Assembly: GCA_963513935.1 (NCBI GenBank)
Contig: OY740770.1
Coordinates: 90,846,301 to 90,910,300 of the forward strand
Length of the DNA stretch: 64,000 bases
From: Aphrophora alni
Taxonomy: Eukaryota; Arthropoda; Insecta; Hemiptera; Aphrophoridae
Reading direction: 5' to 3'
Made by a program: the position numbers and the translations under genes
Shown here: piece after piece, positions 1-10,513 of the stretch
How positions within the stretch are numbered: the stretch's first letter is position 1
How the letters are laid out: each line of letters opens with the position of its first letter
The notes under the pieces: generated by a model
Told to the model about the DNA's origin: nothing
The model's database searches: none
The model's input: the letters and a program-made list of their open reading frames with translations, nothing else

Positions 1-2044
1 CTTTCATTTTATTTTCTGAGAATTAAAAATCACAGTCAATTTTATTCATCCGAATCTATAAATACGTTTACACAATAATTGGAAATGTTACATACCACCA
101 TTTATAATAACAACAATCAATCAATCACGTACCCAGTTTATCAAAAATTTAAAATTCTCTATCGATTACGCTGGACCACTTGTTTCACTCCTGCCAATAT
201 TGTGTTCCCAATCACCTATTTTTGAAACTACAAGGTTACAAATTATATTTTTATTTGTTGAGAGTTGTACTTGGTACTATACATTTTTTAATGGAATCTG
301 TGTATTGATGACCTACTAAAATAATTTATGGATCATGTAAGAAGTAAAATGGGCGTTATTACGAACTACCCTTTCTGTGTATATTTTAATTTAAATACCT
401 TTTAATTTGAGCAATAAATTGAAATATAGTTTCAATTTTTTGTAATATAGAGACTTTATCGAACATCTACGATTGATGGAAAATGTCAAAAACTACTTTT
501 ACCCATTCAATTTATTCAGAGATAAATATTTGAGTTATTTACTACACACAGTTCATTATTATATTACAAATACGTGATATGTAAATGATATATTGTACAC
601 ATGTGAAATTATTGTGTTTTTTTTAATGTAACACAAAAGTCTTATATTTACAAATTTAATGTATATAGAGACTTTATATGCATGTCTGACATAATGAAAA
701 TATGATTTTCATTGAAACCGATAGAAACCATTTAAAAAAGTTAATTTGCCAGATTAACCAAATGGTCGAACGTATTTGCATACTATCCTATAGCAATAAA
801 TTATTGTTCAGCTTAGATGTTTTGAGTTTGTTGTTTTAATTTGTTTCCGTACGAAATAAACTATGCAATTTTCGACTGCATGGTACCCCCTTCATTCGAT
901 ATCTTGCATAGGTAAAGATGATTTGATAAGTTGTTATTCTTTTTTCAAAAAAAACATTTTATATGGTACTTAAAAATATATTCAATAACCGTTTTGTGTA
1001 ACTCACTTACACCTGACATACAATTTGCTTTTGAATATGTTGGAAAAATATCGTCACTCGTAACAAATTGCTACAACTATTTACTGAATGGCTGTGTGTA
1101 ACCCCCCCCCCCCCTAGTTTTACGGAAATGAATGAAGTCACAATTGAATTCTTCACAAACTACAACTAAAATCCATTCAACGGAAAGGAGATATTAATAA
1201 TTATTAGCAAATATGTTGTTTCTGAACGCGATTTTCTATAGGTAACTAAATTAACAATAATAATATAAATTTCGAATATAATATGATACACGTACCACAA
1301 TTTATTGTTATATCGGTTTTACATGTTAAGAACCTATTGAAAATTTATGCGAAATTGGAATACAAAGCTGTGCTCGTACATGCCCAATTTAAGGTACCCA
1401 TATTTTATTAATTAGGAGAAAATCTGTTTCAAAACCAACTATAAAGTAATTTATTTTAACTAATATAAAGGTTTAGGAGTTTTCTGTATTTTGAACATGT
1501 TTTAAAAGCCAAATGTTCATTCAACAAATAAAAGTGTGGCAAGTATAGATGTATATAATAAATTATTTAAATTTATAAATCATGTAAAAACTCTTTAAAA
1601 ATTCATTTATTGACGAATATTTTACATGAAGGCAAATAATTTTTTTTGTTCTTGTTTTTGCTGAATTAAAATGTTTTAGAAAATTAGAGCAAAGTTATAT
1701 TACTGTTTGTTAAAAAGACTATGATGTGTCAATCGTGAATATTATTTCATCTAGAAGAAATGCTAATTCCAGAAACAAGCACATTTAATTATATTGACCA
1801 CAATATTTAAAAATATATTATCTTGTGTATTATTCAGTTCTAAAATGAAATTTGTACATGAAGATTGTAAAATTGTTTCTCATTTTGTTAATATTGTGTC
1901 TAGCCCCAATTATGTAATTTTCTTCATTTACTACAAAATTAATCACACACAATCGCACGCGCGCACTGTACAGCACTTCTGTAGTAAAAAAATGTCGTCA
2001 AGCTACTCTTCGTCACCATATAAAAGTATAAATGCAAGGTTGGG

Positions 2045-2046
<2 letters not shown>
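1..2046. other. AT-rich sequence without a recognisable gene
   Basis: No coding region, RNA gene or clear mobile-element end is visible. The phrase ATATAGAGACTTTAT occurs twice, near 447 and 663, which hints at an old partial duplication. A run of 13 cytosines lies at 1102-1114. Short open frames here have the Ile/Asn/Lys/Tyr-rich composition expected by chance in such AT-rich DNA. Confidence 0.7.
1102..1114. repeat. Poly(C) run, 13 bases
   Basis: An uninterrupted run of 13 C, preceded by GTAA and followed by TAGTTTT. Similar C runs lie at 56733-56745 (13 C) and 63611-63619 (9 C, then TCC). The first and third share a TAA-Cn-CTAGTT context. Confidence 0.9.

Positions 2047-2114
<68 letters not shown>
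2047..2114. repeat. (AT)n microsatellite, 68 bp
   Basis: A perfect AT dinucleotide run of 34 units. The long Ile-Tyr stretch that can be translated through it is an artefact of the dinucleotide. Confidence 0.97.
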
Positions 2115-2117
<3 letters not shown>

Positions 2118-3493
2118 AATATATAAGAACAAGTAAAACTTTTTTTTTTCATAAATCCCAAATATTTTATTTATTCCTAACTCATAAAAACACACACGCC
2201 CTGCTCTAATTAAAGTTTTTGCACAACAGGAATTTTAAATGACCCTTCAACTTTAAAATATTTTTATGGCAAGCATACAAGAAAATATTAACAAAATGGA
2301 AAATAGTAAAATATAAAAATATTTTAAAACATTCAAACAACGCTTGAAGAAAATATTTAAGAATTTTAGTGAGGTATAAATACGACAATTTATATAACAT
2401 ACCCTGATAAAAATATGAACTATTTTATTATATTACTAGGAAATAAATATTTATGAATAAATATGTTTTAATAGAAATAATAAAATATCCTAAACAACTC
2501 TTGGCACCGAAAGAGATAATAATGAATACAAATTTGAAAATTAGACACGCTCTCCAGTTTTACAAATGTATGTACAGTAATAAATTCACAAATTGTTTAT
2601 CATTTAATAGTATTTATTACTATCTTACCTTGACACATAATCGTCACAACATGTAGAATGCTTAATGTAAGGTAGCGTCCACTTGATTTCGAAACTGTTT
2701 TTTGAAACTTCGGTTTCTCAGCCATGGTATACAACCGCACTGCACATACATAGAAATTATAACAGAAATATTATTGCAAATTATATAATTTTGAAACGTG
2801 TCAGACCACGTGCTTTTAGCTATTACAGATTCCGAAAACAAGCGACCGCATGGCCTATACAGTTCGCACACAACTGCCGATATAGCACACCGCAAAGTGT
2901 ATCCCCTTCAATGCGCAGCTAGATGCGCAAACGCACAGTTATCTCTTGACAAGAGATGGTATTATTTCTCTCATTTCAATCTGTTATTCTCAAAGAAATG
3001 ACACTAAACACTCTTCTTATGTATCTTGAGGATTACATTAAGTTGGTTGAGAAATTATTCTGAAATGTTATTCCATATTTCGTAAAGATCCGTTGTAAGC
3101 TTAGGCTTTGTTAAATAACGATTACAAACAAATGTATTCAAATGGTAAAGCTATTATTACATCACAATAATAAAAAATATTAATATCAAAGAAAATTTAA
3201 ATATATTTTTGTGCAATTTTAGTTATTTGCTCATGTTTCGTTTTTATCAAACATATCCACATCAAAATATCTTTTGTATTAATTTAGAAATAGATTTAAG
3301 CATTAAAACATTTGAATAAGTGCTATTGATCAAACACAGATTCCTTGTTTGTTTGCCTGTAGGTCAAAACTATTTGTTTCAATACATGTAATTACGAATA
3401 ACAATTAATTTATAGTATCACAATGGAAAAGCTCTGTGTAAATAATATTTTTTTTAAATCAAGCACAATTACTATAATATATGTGATTTATAT

Positions 3494-3496
<3 letters not shown>
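2115..3496. other. AT-rich sequence with one GC-richer island
   Basis: Mostly featureless. The exception is the island at about 2662-2950, described separately. No splice-bounded exon or RNA gene was seen. Confidence 0.6.
2662..2950. other. GC-richer island of unknown origin
   Basis: This stretch is clearly less AT-rich than its surroundings and is open for roughly 65-80 codons on both strands. That pattern fits a mobile-element fragment or an old exon but proves neither. It contains GAAAC-TTCG-GTTTC, a small hairpin with a TTCG loop, at about 2708-2721, and two TGCGCA palindromes around 2913-2930. The peptides from either strand match no family I recognise, so no CDS is called. Confidence 0.4.

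Positions 3497-3527
<31 letters not shown>
3497..3527. repeat. (TA)n microsatellite, 31 bp
   Basis: A perfect TA run. The flanks do not form an inverted repeat. Confidence 0.95.
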
Positions 3528-3530
<3 letters not shown>

Positions 3531-3869
3531 ATGTACATGTATTTTAAATACTCCTTGTTATAAAATATAAGTATTTTTAGGAGACGTTTTTGATGTTGTA
3601 CATAAAACACGGACAAACCGATAGATTTAGATGAAACCGATTTAATACAATTTATTTTTGTTGTATAGGCTTTATAAATATACAACAATAATCTTTTTGA
3701 AAAGGAACATTAAAACAAAATACATTTAAGAAAATGAGTATTAAAATGACCGATTACTAGTTTTAAATCGGCATGGTATCTCTTTGGTAAAGATATTGAA
3801 TAATAATTCTTTTCTCTAATATGTTTATTAAAGTAATTAGGTATTGGTTTCTAACAACCAATATAGGAG

Positions 3870-4268
3870 AAAAACCAAGTCTTTGATAAGAAAATCATGA
3901 CAAAATTGTATATTGCGATAACTAACAAATCGCTATTTTTGTAGAGATGAGAAAAAAAGGATTTGTTTAGGTCGTAACAAGCTACACTAGAGAATAATTT
4001 GATCCAATTCGATAAAGGCGATTTTGAAAAATGGAGTCTTTCATTAAAGTATCATGACAGTTTAGTAAATATTTATTACTTTACGATGACTAACGATTCG
4101 CTATTTATGGCGAGATGAGAACAATAGATTTTATTTGGGTCGTTACAGGCTACATTGAGCAAAATTTGATCAAAATCGGTAAAACCGATTGTGAGATATG
4201 GAGTCTTTTATAAAAGCATCATGACAGTTTAGTAAATATTTATTATTTTACGATTACTAACAAATTGA
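3870..4268. repeat. 168-bp tandem repeat, about 2.4 diverged copies
   Basis: Comparable units begin at 3917 (GATAACTAAC), 4085 (GATGACTAAC) and 4252 (GATTACTAAC), giving periods of 168 and 167 bp. Shared blocks inside the unit include GAGATGAGAA, ATGGAGTCTTT and ATCATGACAGTTTAGTAAAT. A further partial unit ends just upstream (AGTCTTTGATAAGAAAATCA near 3880). The copies differ by many substitutions and small indels, so the array is old. The third unit breaks off where the mariner-like element starts, and I do not see it resume beyond 5543. Confidence 0.8.
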
Positions 4269-4272
4269 TATC

Positions 4273-4299
4273 CAGTATGCGCCAAAATAACCAGTACAG
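4273..4299 (+). repeat. Left terminal inverted repeat of the mariner-like element
   Basis: Contains GTATGCGCCAAAATAA followed by CCAGTACAG. It is the reverse complement of 5517-5543 except at two positions (the second base and the base after AAAATAA). Confidence 0.9.
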
Positions 4300-4404
4300 A
4301 AAATGTAAGATTTTATTCACATAGTTTTACCTTCAAATACAAGTCAATGGAAGAAAAATCGCTTAGAATCGGGTAATAGCAAGTTCAATCTGACCACTTT
4401 TCAG

Positions 4405-5408
4405 TTAAAGCAACAGTCGTACCGTTTTTGAAGGTTTCCCATCATTTTGGTTGAGGGGATGTTTCATGCTCCTTATACACATGGTTATTTTTTCCTGGAG
4501 TTGGACGATGGTAGCTGGTGGGTCTTCACGGAACATCTTCTCCTTCAACATTCCCCAGACGTATGGATCAGCTGGTGTAAGATCGGTTGAGTTGGCTGGG
4601 TTAGGAAAGTTTGTTCTAAGGGAGATGAGGCGGTTGCCAAAGTTTCTTGAAGGATATCAATGTTGGTTAAGGCAGAGTTGCCGGTTGCGAAATTGTGTGC
4701 TAGAACCATCGTGAACAAAAAGACCGGTTTCTGGCACGACAATATCTCCTGACGTCTCCTATATAACGATCAAGAACTACCCTATATCGGTAATGATTTA
4801 CAGTAAGAAGATTTCTATTACTGTCTTCAACAAAGTATGGACCAATATATGCTTCTCCCTGACACAGCGTACCAAATGGTTACACGCTTCATATGCTGTG
4901 GCCTCTCTACAATACTGTCAATACGTTCAAAAACAAAATAAAACGTGTTGTCTGCTTGTTTATGAAACCATTAAGGTGCACATGATATTCATCTGAAAGC
5001 CATAAATCACTCAGAAATTCATGTCCTCAATAGATAATTGCCAACATTGAAGCGCAGTACTGAACCATGACGGTTTTGTTTCAACAGTTCGAAGGTTGCC
5101 CAGTTTGTATCTTTTAGGGAAAATCATCATTGTTTTAAAACATTCTTCTCATCGACTTATTACTTGTATTCAGTTTCAAAGCCTTTCCGTGACTGTAACA
5201 CTTGCTGCAACACTCTTCCGTTGTTCTTTATTTATACAGACAGTAGTTGGGCGACCTGAATTACAGCATTACTGGACGGGTTTTTGTGAAAATGTTCTTG
5301 AAAACGGAATGCAGTGAGTGACAAATTTGGCCCACCCGCACGTCTAATTCCGTATGAGCGAAAATAATGCACAACGATAAAAGCTTTCTCAGCAGTAGTT
5401 AGCACCAT
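4405..5408 (-). pseudogene. Mariner-like transposase pseudogene, near full length
   Basis: A transposase of this superfamily cuts and pastes its own element using a helix-turn-helix DNA-binding half and a DDE/D catalytic half. The minus-strand start at 5408 gives MVLTTAEKAFIVVHYFRSYG, which resembles the usual N-terminus. A shifted frame then gives GRPTTVCINKEQRKSVAAS, like the GRP linker region. The catalytic half shows WLSDEYHVHLNGFINKQ (first Asp codon 4991-4993), then VTIWYAVSG and GPYFVEDSN. It continues with FVHDGSS (second Asp, 4708-4710), FGNRLISL and STDLTPADPYVWGMLKEK (third Asp, 4582-4584). The stop is at 4405-4407. The total is about 334 codons, normal for the family. Several frameshifts and at least two internal stops break it. 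The second and third Asp codons are 42 codons apart, but nearby indels make a subfamily assignment from spacing unsafe. The superfamily is confident, the subfamily is not. Confidence 0.9.
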
Positions 5409-5516
5409 GTTAGCAAAAACTAACCTTAAATTAAAAAGAAATAATTATCATGAATTATCAGCGGCAATCAAAAGTTGACACAGCTGATCAATAAGAAGCT
5501 GCAGCTGATTCAGTTC

Positions 5517-5543
5517 CTGTACTGTTTATTTTGGCGCATACCG
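5517..5543 (-). repeat. Right terminal inverted repeat of the mariner-like element
   Basis: On the plus strand it reads CTGTACTG, then TTTATTTTGGCGCATACCG. Read on the minus strand it matches the left repeat at 25 of 27 bases. TA follows immediately at 5544-5545. Confidence 0.9.
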
Positions 5544-5637
5544 TATAAGAGTATTTATTGAATAGAAAAAATAATATATTCCCATTTTTTTATTAGGATA
5601 AAGTTTTTTGAAAAGGGAACTTAGGCAAATCAAACAA

Positions 5638-5641
<4 letters not shown>

Positions 5642-5723
<82 letters not shown>
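5642..5723. repeat. (AT)n microsatellite, 82 bp
   Basis: A perfect AT dinucleotide run of about 41 units, 98 bp beyond the right end of the mariner-like element. Confidence 0.97.
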
Positions 5724-5727
<4 letters not shown>

Positions 5728-6617
5728 AACTCTATTTATTTACTTTATTATTATTTATATTTTTTTATATACATTTTAAAGCCTGTTATTAATTTGTGAG
5801 AAGAAGTGGATATTTCATAGTTGGAAAAAAACTTTGTCGTTTTTACAGTTGGTTAAGATTTGGATTGAAAATACCTGAATATTACTATGTTGTTTTGATT
5901 CTTTTAGATAGACATTGCACAAATGTAATAATACTACCATATACAAAAGCAAAACTCACCCAACTTAAAATTATTAAGGGAACACTATCATAAGATCAGA
6001 ACTCATACCTCCTGTTTGTATCAAGTTGATTGAGAAAGATTGACTAAAATGTTTATAATATACTCTTAAAGGAGCTAGATAAGTCGTAATAATTGCAAAG
6101 AAACGTAATTGTCTTTTAATTGATGTTTGGTGTCATTTTATAAGAAATAAATAGTCTTACTTTACAAACATTTCATGTAAATCATTTAAACTGATGTTTT
6201 GTTATGTAAACGTATACCAAAGAGCTGGTCTATATTATGTTTACATATTTTGTAATAATACACGAAAAAAGGAATAACTAGAAAGCAATAATTAAAGAAT
6301 ACGAATTGTAGGTGATATGCGTTTCATAAGGAACAGAAGAAACTTTGTTTTAGGATTATGTTTTCTCAAAAACTTATCATGAATAACGGAGATATGGGGA
6401 AAACGCTTAAAACGGCAAAATATGTTTGCACAAAAAGTTATATATTTTTATCTAATAATGTGCAATCTAGAATTATTTATAGCTACTCAAAGATATAAAT
6501 ACAAAACCACCATTTATGTCACGGTATACCATTGCACTAATAGGCCTATTTTCGCAAAAAAGTCGATATCAATTTTCATTTCATTATTTTTTTTATTATT
6601 TATATATGCTATCTGTG
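5724..6617. other. AT-rich sequence, nothing recognised
   Basis: Only short chance open frames are present. No repeat boundary or exon-like segment was found. Confidence 0.65.
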
Positions 6618-6649
6618 AAGAAATATGTTTATATATTCAATGTTATCCA

Positions 6650-6716
<67 letters not shown>

Positions 6717-6747
6717 GGATAACATTGAATATATAAACATATTTCTT
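6618..6747. repeat. 130-bp palindrome: perfect 32-bp arms around an (AT)n core
   Basis: The arms at 6618-6649 and 6716-6747 are exact reverse complements over 32 bases (the left arm starts AAGAAATATGTTTATATATT). The 66 bp between them is an (AT)n run (6653-6713) with a few border bases. As RNA or single-stranded DNA this would fold into one long hairpin. It could be a small foldback or MITE-type insertion, or an inverted duplication born at the AT tract. I cannot identify a target-site duplication with confidence. Confidence 0.92.
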
Positions 6748-6998
6748 AAACATATATATGTACCTAAATGGGTCTTGATGTGTGCATTGTTATTATATCG
6801 AACGAACACAAATTTATGATATAATATTGAACAAGTAATTTTAATTAGGACACTAAAGGCTATAAAAGTTACTGTTCTTATGTCAGCTATAAATGTATAT
6901 ACATTTGGAGATATCACAGAATTTTTTTAATAAAAAGTTTAAAGATTTAAGACACTTATTTCTACTACCCTAGACTAACTTGATAACGCCATTTGTTG
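6748..6998. other. AT-rich spacer before the 132-bp array
   Basis: No gene or repeat unit is recognisable until degenerate 132-bp unit sequence begins near 6999. Confidence 0.6.
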
Positions 6999-8882
6999 AC
7001 TGTTGTTTCTTAAATCACTTTTATCAGGGATTTCTAAAGACGGTGCAAATGTTTACAAAACTATCTGTTAATAAATTCGTTTACTCTATTTTATGATCTT
7101 GTAACTAAATGTAGAGAGTAGAGAACAATAACTCAAAGTTTCTTTAATCACTTTGTTACGATTTTGTAAAATCTGTGGAAATGTTTACAAAACCCTCTGT
7201 TACTAATGTCATGTACTCTCTTTATTGATCTTGTAACTAAACGTAGAGAGTAGAGAACAATAACTAAAAGTTTGTTTAATTACTTTGTCAGGAATTTGTA
7301 AAATCTGTGGAAATGTTTAAAAAAGTCTCTGTTAATGATGTCGTGTACTCTCTTTATTGATCTTGTAACTAAACGTAGAGAGTAGAGAACAATAACTAAA
7401 AGTTTGTTTAATTACTTTGTCAGGAATTTGTAAAATCTGTGGAAATGTTTACAAAACCCTCTGTTACTAATGTCATGTACTCTCTTTATTGATCTTGTAA
7501 CTAAACGTAGAGAGTAGAGAACAATAACTAAAAGTTTGTTTAATTACTTTGTCAGGAATTTGTAAAATCTGTGGAAATGTTTACAAAACCCTCTGTTACT
7601 AATGTCATGTACTCTCTTTATTGATCTTGTAACTAAACGTAGAGAGTAGAGAACAATAACTAAAAGTTTGTTTAATTACTTTGTCAGGAATTTGTAAAAT
7701 CTGTGGAAATGTTTAAAAAAGTCTCTGTTAATGATGTCGTGTACTCTCTTTATTGATCTTGTAACTAAACGTAGAGAGTAGAGAACAATAACTAAAAGTT
7801 TGTTTAATTACTTTGTCAGGAATTTGTAAAATCTGTGGAAATGTTTAAAAAAGTCTCTGTTAATGATGTCGTGTACTCTCTTTATTGATCTTGTAACTAA
7901 ACGTAGAGAGTAGAGAACAATAACTAAAAGTTTGTTTAATCACTTTGTTACGATTTTGTAAAATCTGTGGAAATGTTTAAAAAAGTCTCTGTTAATGATG
8001 TCGTGTACTCTCTTTATTGATCTTGTAACTAAACGTAGAGAGTAGAGAACAATAACTAAAAGTTTGTTTAATTACTTTGTCAGGAATTTGTAAAATCTGT
8101 GGAAATGTTTAAAAAAGTCTCTGTTAATGATGTCGTGTACTCTCTTTATTGATCTTGTAACTAAACGTAGAGAGTAGAGAACAATAACTAAAAGTTTGTT
8201 TAATTACTTTGTCAGGAATTTGTAAAATCTGTGGAAATGTTTACAAAACCCTCTGTTACTAATGTCATGTACTCTCTTTATTGATCTTGTAACTAAACGT
8301 AGAGAGTAGAGAACAATAACTAAAAGTTTGTTTAATTACTTTGTCAGGAATTTGTAAAATCTGTGGAAATGTTTAAAAAAGTCTCTGTTAATGATGTCGT
8401 GTACTCTCTTTATTGATCTTGTAACTAAACGTAGAGAGTAGAGAACAATAACTAAAAGTTTGTTTAATTACTTTGTCAGGAATTTGTAAAATCTGTGGAA
8501 ATGTTTACAAAACCCTCTGTTACTAATGTCATGTACTCTCTTTATTGATCTTGTAACTAAACGTAGAGAGTAGAGAACAATAACTAAAAGTTTGTTTAAT
8601 TACTTTGTCAGGAATTTGTAAAATCTGTGGAAATGTTTAAAAAAGTCTCTGTTAATGATGTCGTGTACTCTCTTTATTGATCTTGTAACTAAACGTAGAG
8701 AGTAGAGAACAATAACTCAAAGTTTCTTTAATCACTTTGTTACGATTTTGTAAAATCTGTGGAAATGTTTAAAAAAGTCTCTGTTAATGATGTCGTGTAC
8801 TCTCTTTATTGATCTTGTAACTAAACGTAGAGAGTAGAGAACAATAACTAAAAGTTTGTTTAATCACTTTGTGAGGAATTTT
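6999..8882. repeat. Satellite-like tandem array, 132-bp monomer, about 14 copies
   Basis: The marker GTACTCTCTTTATTGATCTT recurs at 7213, 7345, 7477, 7609, 7741, 7873, 8005, 8137, 8269, 8401, 8533, 8665 and 8797, exactly 132 bp apart each time. A diverged unit lies at about 7079-7212 and a more decayed half unit at 6999-7078. The last unit decays after about 8882. Internal units are nearly identical and edge units are diverged, as expected when unequal exchange or conversion homogenises an array from within. Units end in one of two forms: A (ACAAAACCC then ACTAATGTCAT) or B (AAAAAAGTC then AATGATGTCGT). These differ at six linked bases, and along the array they run ABAABBBBABABB. Each monomer carries an 8-bp inverted repeat, TACTCTCT and AGAGAGTA. 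No open reading frame runs through the array. Confidence 0.97.
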
Positions 8883-10144
8883 CCTTAATGATATAAAAGT
8901 CTACGGTGGAGGGAAAACATACAATTAATAGATAACGATAAACAGTTTTTTTTTCATTTCATTTCTTGACGTCGTGCTTCAAGATAAAGATACAATTATC
9001 TGAATTTGATAAGGATTCTGATAAATAAATTATTTTTTTACAATGACAACAATTTTATAATGGAAGAATAAATAATTTTTACTATTGTCAAATTTAAATT
9101 AGCAGCAGTTCCTGTAATAATTGTCCATGACATTCAAATAATCCTTTAGTTATTTAACAGAATATTTATTTAAACATAATTAATATAATAAGAAATGAAG
9201 TTAAGGAATAGTGATGAGATAACATTTAGTAAATATGGAATTTTCGGAAACAAACAAAATAAAAATTTGTCGTTTTACAATTTAAAATTTTAGTAACTAT
9301 TTAAATCATAATAAAAACATCGACAACTATTATTGTTGAGATAATTTATTACCATTATTTATTATTCTTCTACATTAATAAATATCTTACGTAATATGGT
9401 CCCAAATCGAGGGGACCATAATGTTTTCTTGAGGATCATAAGTGTGCCCATAAGACACATAATTGAAAATTGGACTAGTACAAATTTTTTAAGTAATGCT
9501 TGACAAATGCAAGAATTAAGTGGGCTAACAAAATATAAATAAAATTACAAATTAGTAATACCGGGTAAAAACGAAGTAACTACGAGCAGTTTTACATTAA
9601 TATCTTCTTTTTTTGTTAGAACGTATAATCTCAGACATATTATTTTGTATCTTTTTACAATTGATTTATTAATTGTTATTTATTTATAAAATAATAAAAA
9701 AAAAAACTATTCAAATAAAAAGCATATAAACGTACATATATCATGTTTGGAAATCATAGTTGGTCAAATTCAAAACTTATGTCATTTCGAAAACTTATCT
9801 CATTTAGAAAATCAATGTTTCGTTTCCTTTTGCACAAAACTTTCCTAATCAACTGAATGTAGTTAGAATAGACTATATTGCTGTTTACACTTTAAATGTA
9901 GAACATTGTTCTAGTTTGTAAAACTTTAAACATCTTCATTTGTTTTATTTTAAATTAAATACAGAAACAAATTTGGTTTAGTACAAATGTCAGTTTTATT
10001 TTCAATTCGTATGTTATAATAATAAAAAACTTCGTTTCGTGTTCCGCTCCACGCTCTTCCTAATTTATTCCTTTGTCCCAGATTTAATTTACACCATTAA
10101 GCTAAATTTCGAAAACATATTGGGAATTTATTTTATCATATATG
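8883..10144. other. AT-rich sequence, one strong hairpin, otherwise nothing
   Basis: Apart from the hairpin at 9395-9420 I see no gene, exon or mobile-element end. Confidence 0.65.
9395..9420. repeat. Perfect 9-bp-stem hairpin
   Basis: TATGGTCCC (9395-9403) pairs perfectly with GGGACCATA (9412-9420) across an 8-base loop. Four consecutive G/C pairs stand out in this AT-rich setting. It could be the remnant of a palindromic element end. No U tract or neighbouring gene suggests a transcription role. Confidence 0.75.
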
Positions 10145-10150
10145 TTTATT
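10145..10150 (-). promoter_or_regulatory. Candidate poly(A) signal AATAAA for the 10.2-kb exon
   Basis: The plus strand reads TTTATT, which is AATAAA on the minus strand. It lies about 90 bp downstream of the stop codon at 10239, a normal distance for a short 3' UTR. AATAAA is frequent by chance in AT-rich DNA, so its value rests on position. Confidence 0.4.
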
Positions 10151-10238
10151 AAACAATAGAATTATGAAAGCGAATATTTATCACAATCAGGTAATATAAT
10201 TACAACACTTTGACATTGGTGTAAAATATTACTTCGTG

Positions 10239-10507
10239 TTAAACAACGTTCATACATGACTTCCCATCCGATGCCGTGACTTCAAAGTAGGTAGTGGTAT
10301 CGAGAGATAATGGTCGTGAGATGTCACGGGTAGGCATGTCCTGCCTTCCGTTGTTGGAGGGCAGCAAAGCTACCTCTGGTACAATTCTAATGGTTTTGGG
10401 AGTTGCCACTGCTATGGCGACCTCATAGCCTTTCTCAAGGAAATCAGCACTGTCATATGTAAGTTTAATGATCCAACTATACACATGTGGATTCAGTCTT
10501 TCGGAAG
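10239..10507 (-). CDS. Candidate terminal exon or coding remnant, unrecognised product
   Basis: The segment is much less AT-rich than its surroundings and encodes about 89 residues ending in a TAA stop. Internal peptides such as GYEVAIAVATPKTIRIVPEV and TTTYFEVTASDGKSC have a normal mixed composition, unlike the chance frames elsewhere. On the minus strand it is preceded by CCTTAAGTTACAG, a plausible 3' splice acceptor ending next to 10507, and it is followed about 90 bp later by AATAAA. This fits a last exon with its 3' UTR. An alternative is a broken retrocopy. The same frame stays coding-like for about 22 codons upstream (RLEKPLTLVSLCNFPTRHP) but is interrupted by a TAA that overlaps the proposed acceptor. 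No upstream exon was found in the window, and I do not recognise the family. Confidence 0.4.
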
Positions 10508-10513
10508 CTGTAA

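Larger units (their letters stand above)
4273..5543 (-). mobile_element. Mariner-like (IS630/Tc1/mariner) DNA transposon, decayed, both ends present
   Basis: The element is about 1.27 kb, the size expected for this superfamily. It is bounded by 27-bp terminal inverted repeats that match at 25 of 27 positions. Inside is one decayed transposase gene on the minus strand that fills most of the length. A TA lies directly outside the right end (5544-5545), and a TA lies two bases outside the left end (4269-4270). This is consistent with the TA target duplication of the superfamily plus minor decay. The order right TIR, transposase start, transposase stop, left TIR is the normal one. Frameshifts and stop codons show the copy is not autonomous. 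Confidence 0.9.

Noticed and set aside
1794..2126. 110-codon open frame ending in an Ile-Tyr repeat
   Set aside because: The second half is the (AT)n tract and the first half has random AT-rich composition. The frames over the AT tracts near 5642, 6653, 39446 and 42548 were rejected for the same reason.
6999..8882. Regular 132-bp repeats considered as a CRISPR array
   Set aside because: There are no unique spacers: the whole 132-bp unit repeats. The window is eukaryotic and no cas genes are present. It is a satellite-like tandem array.
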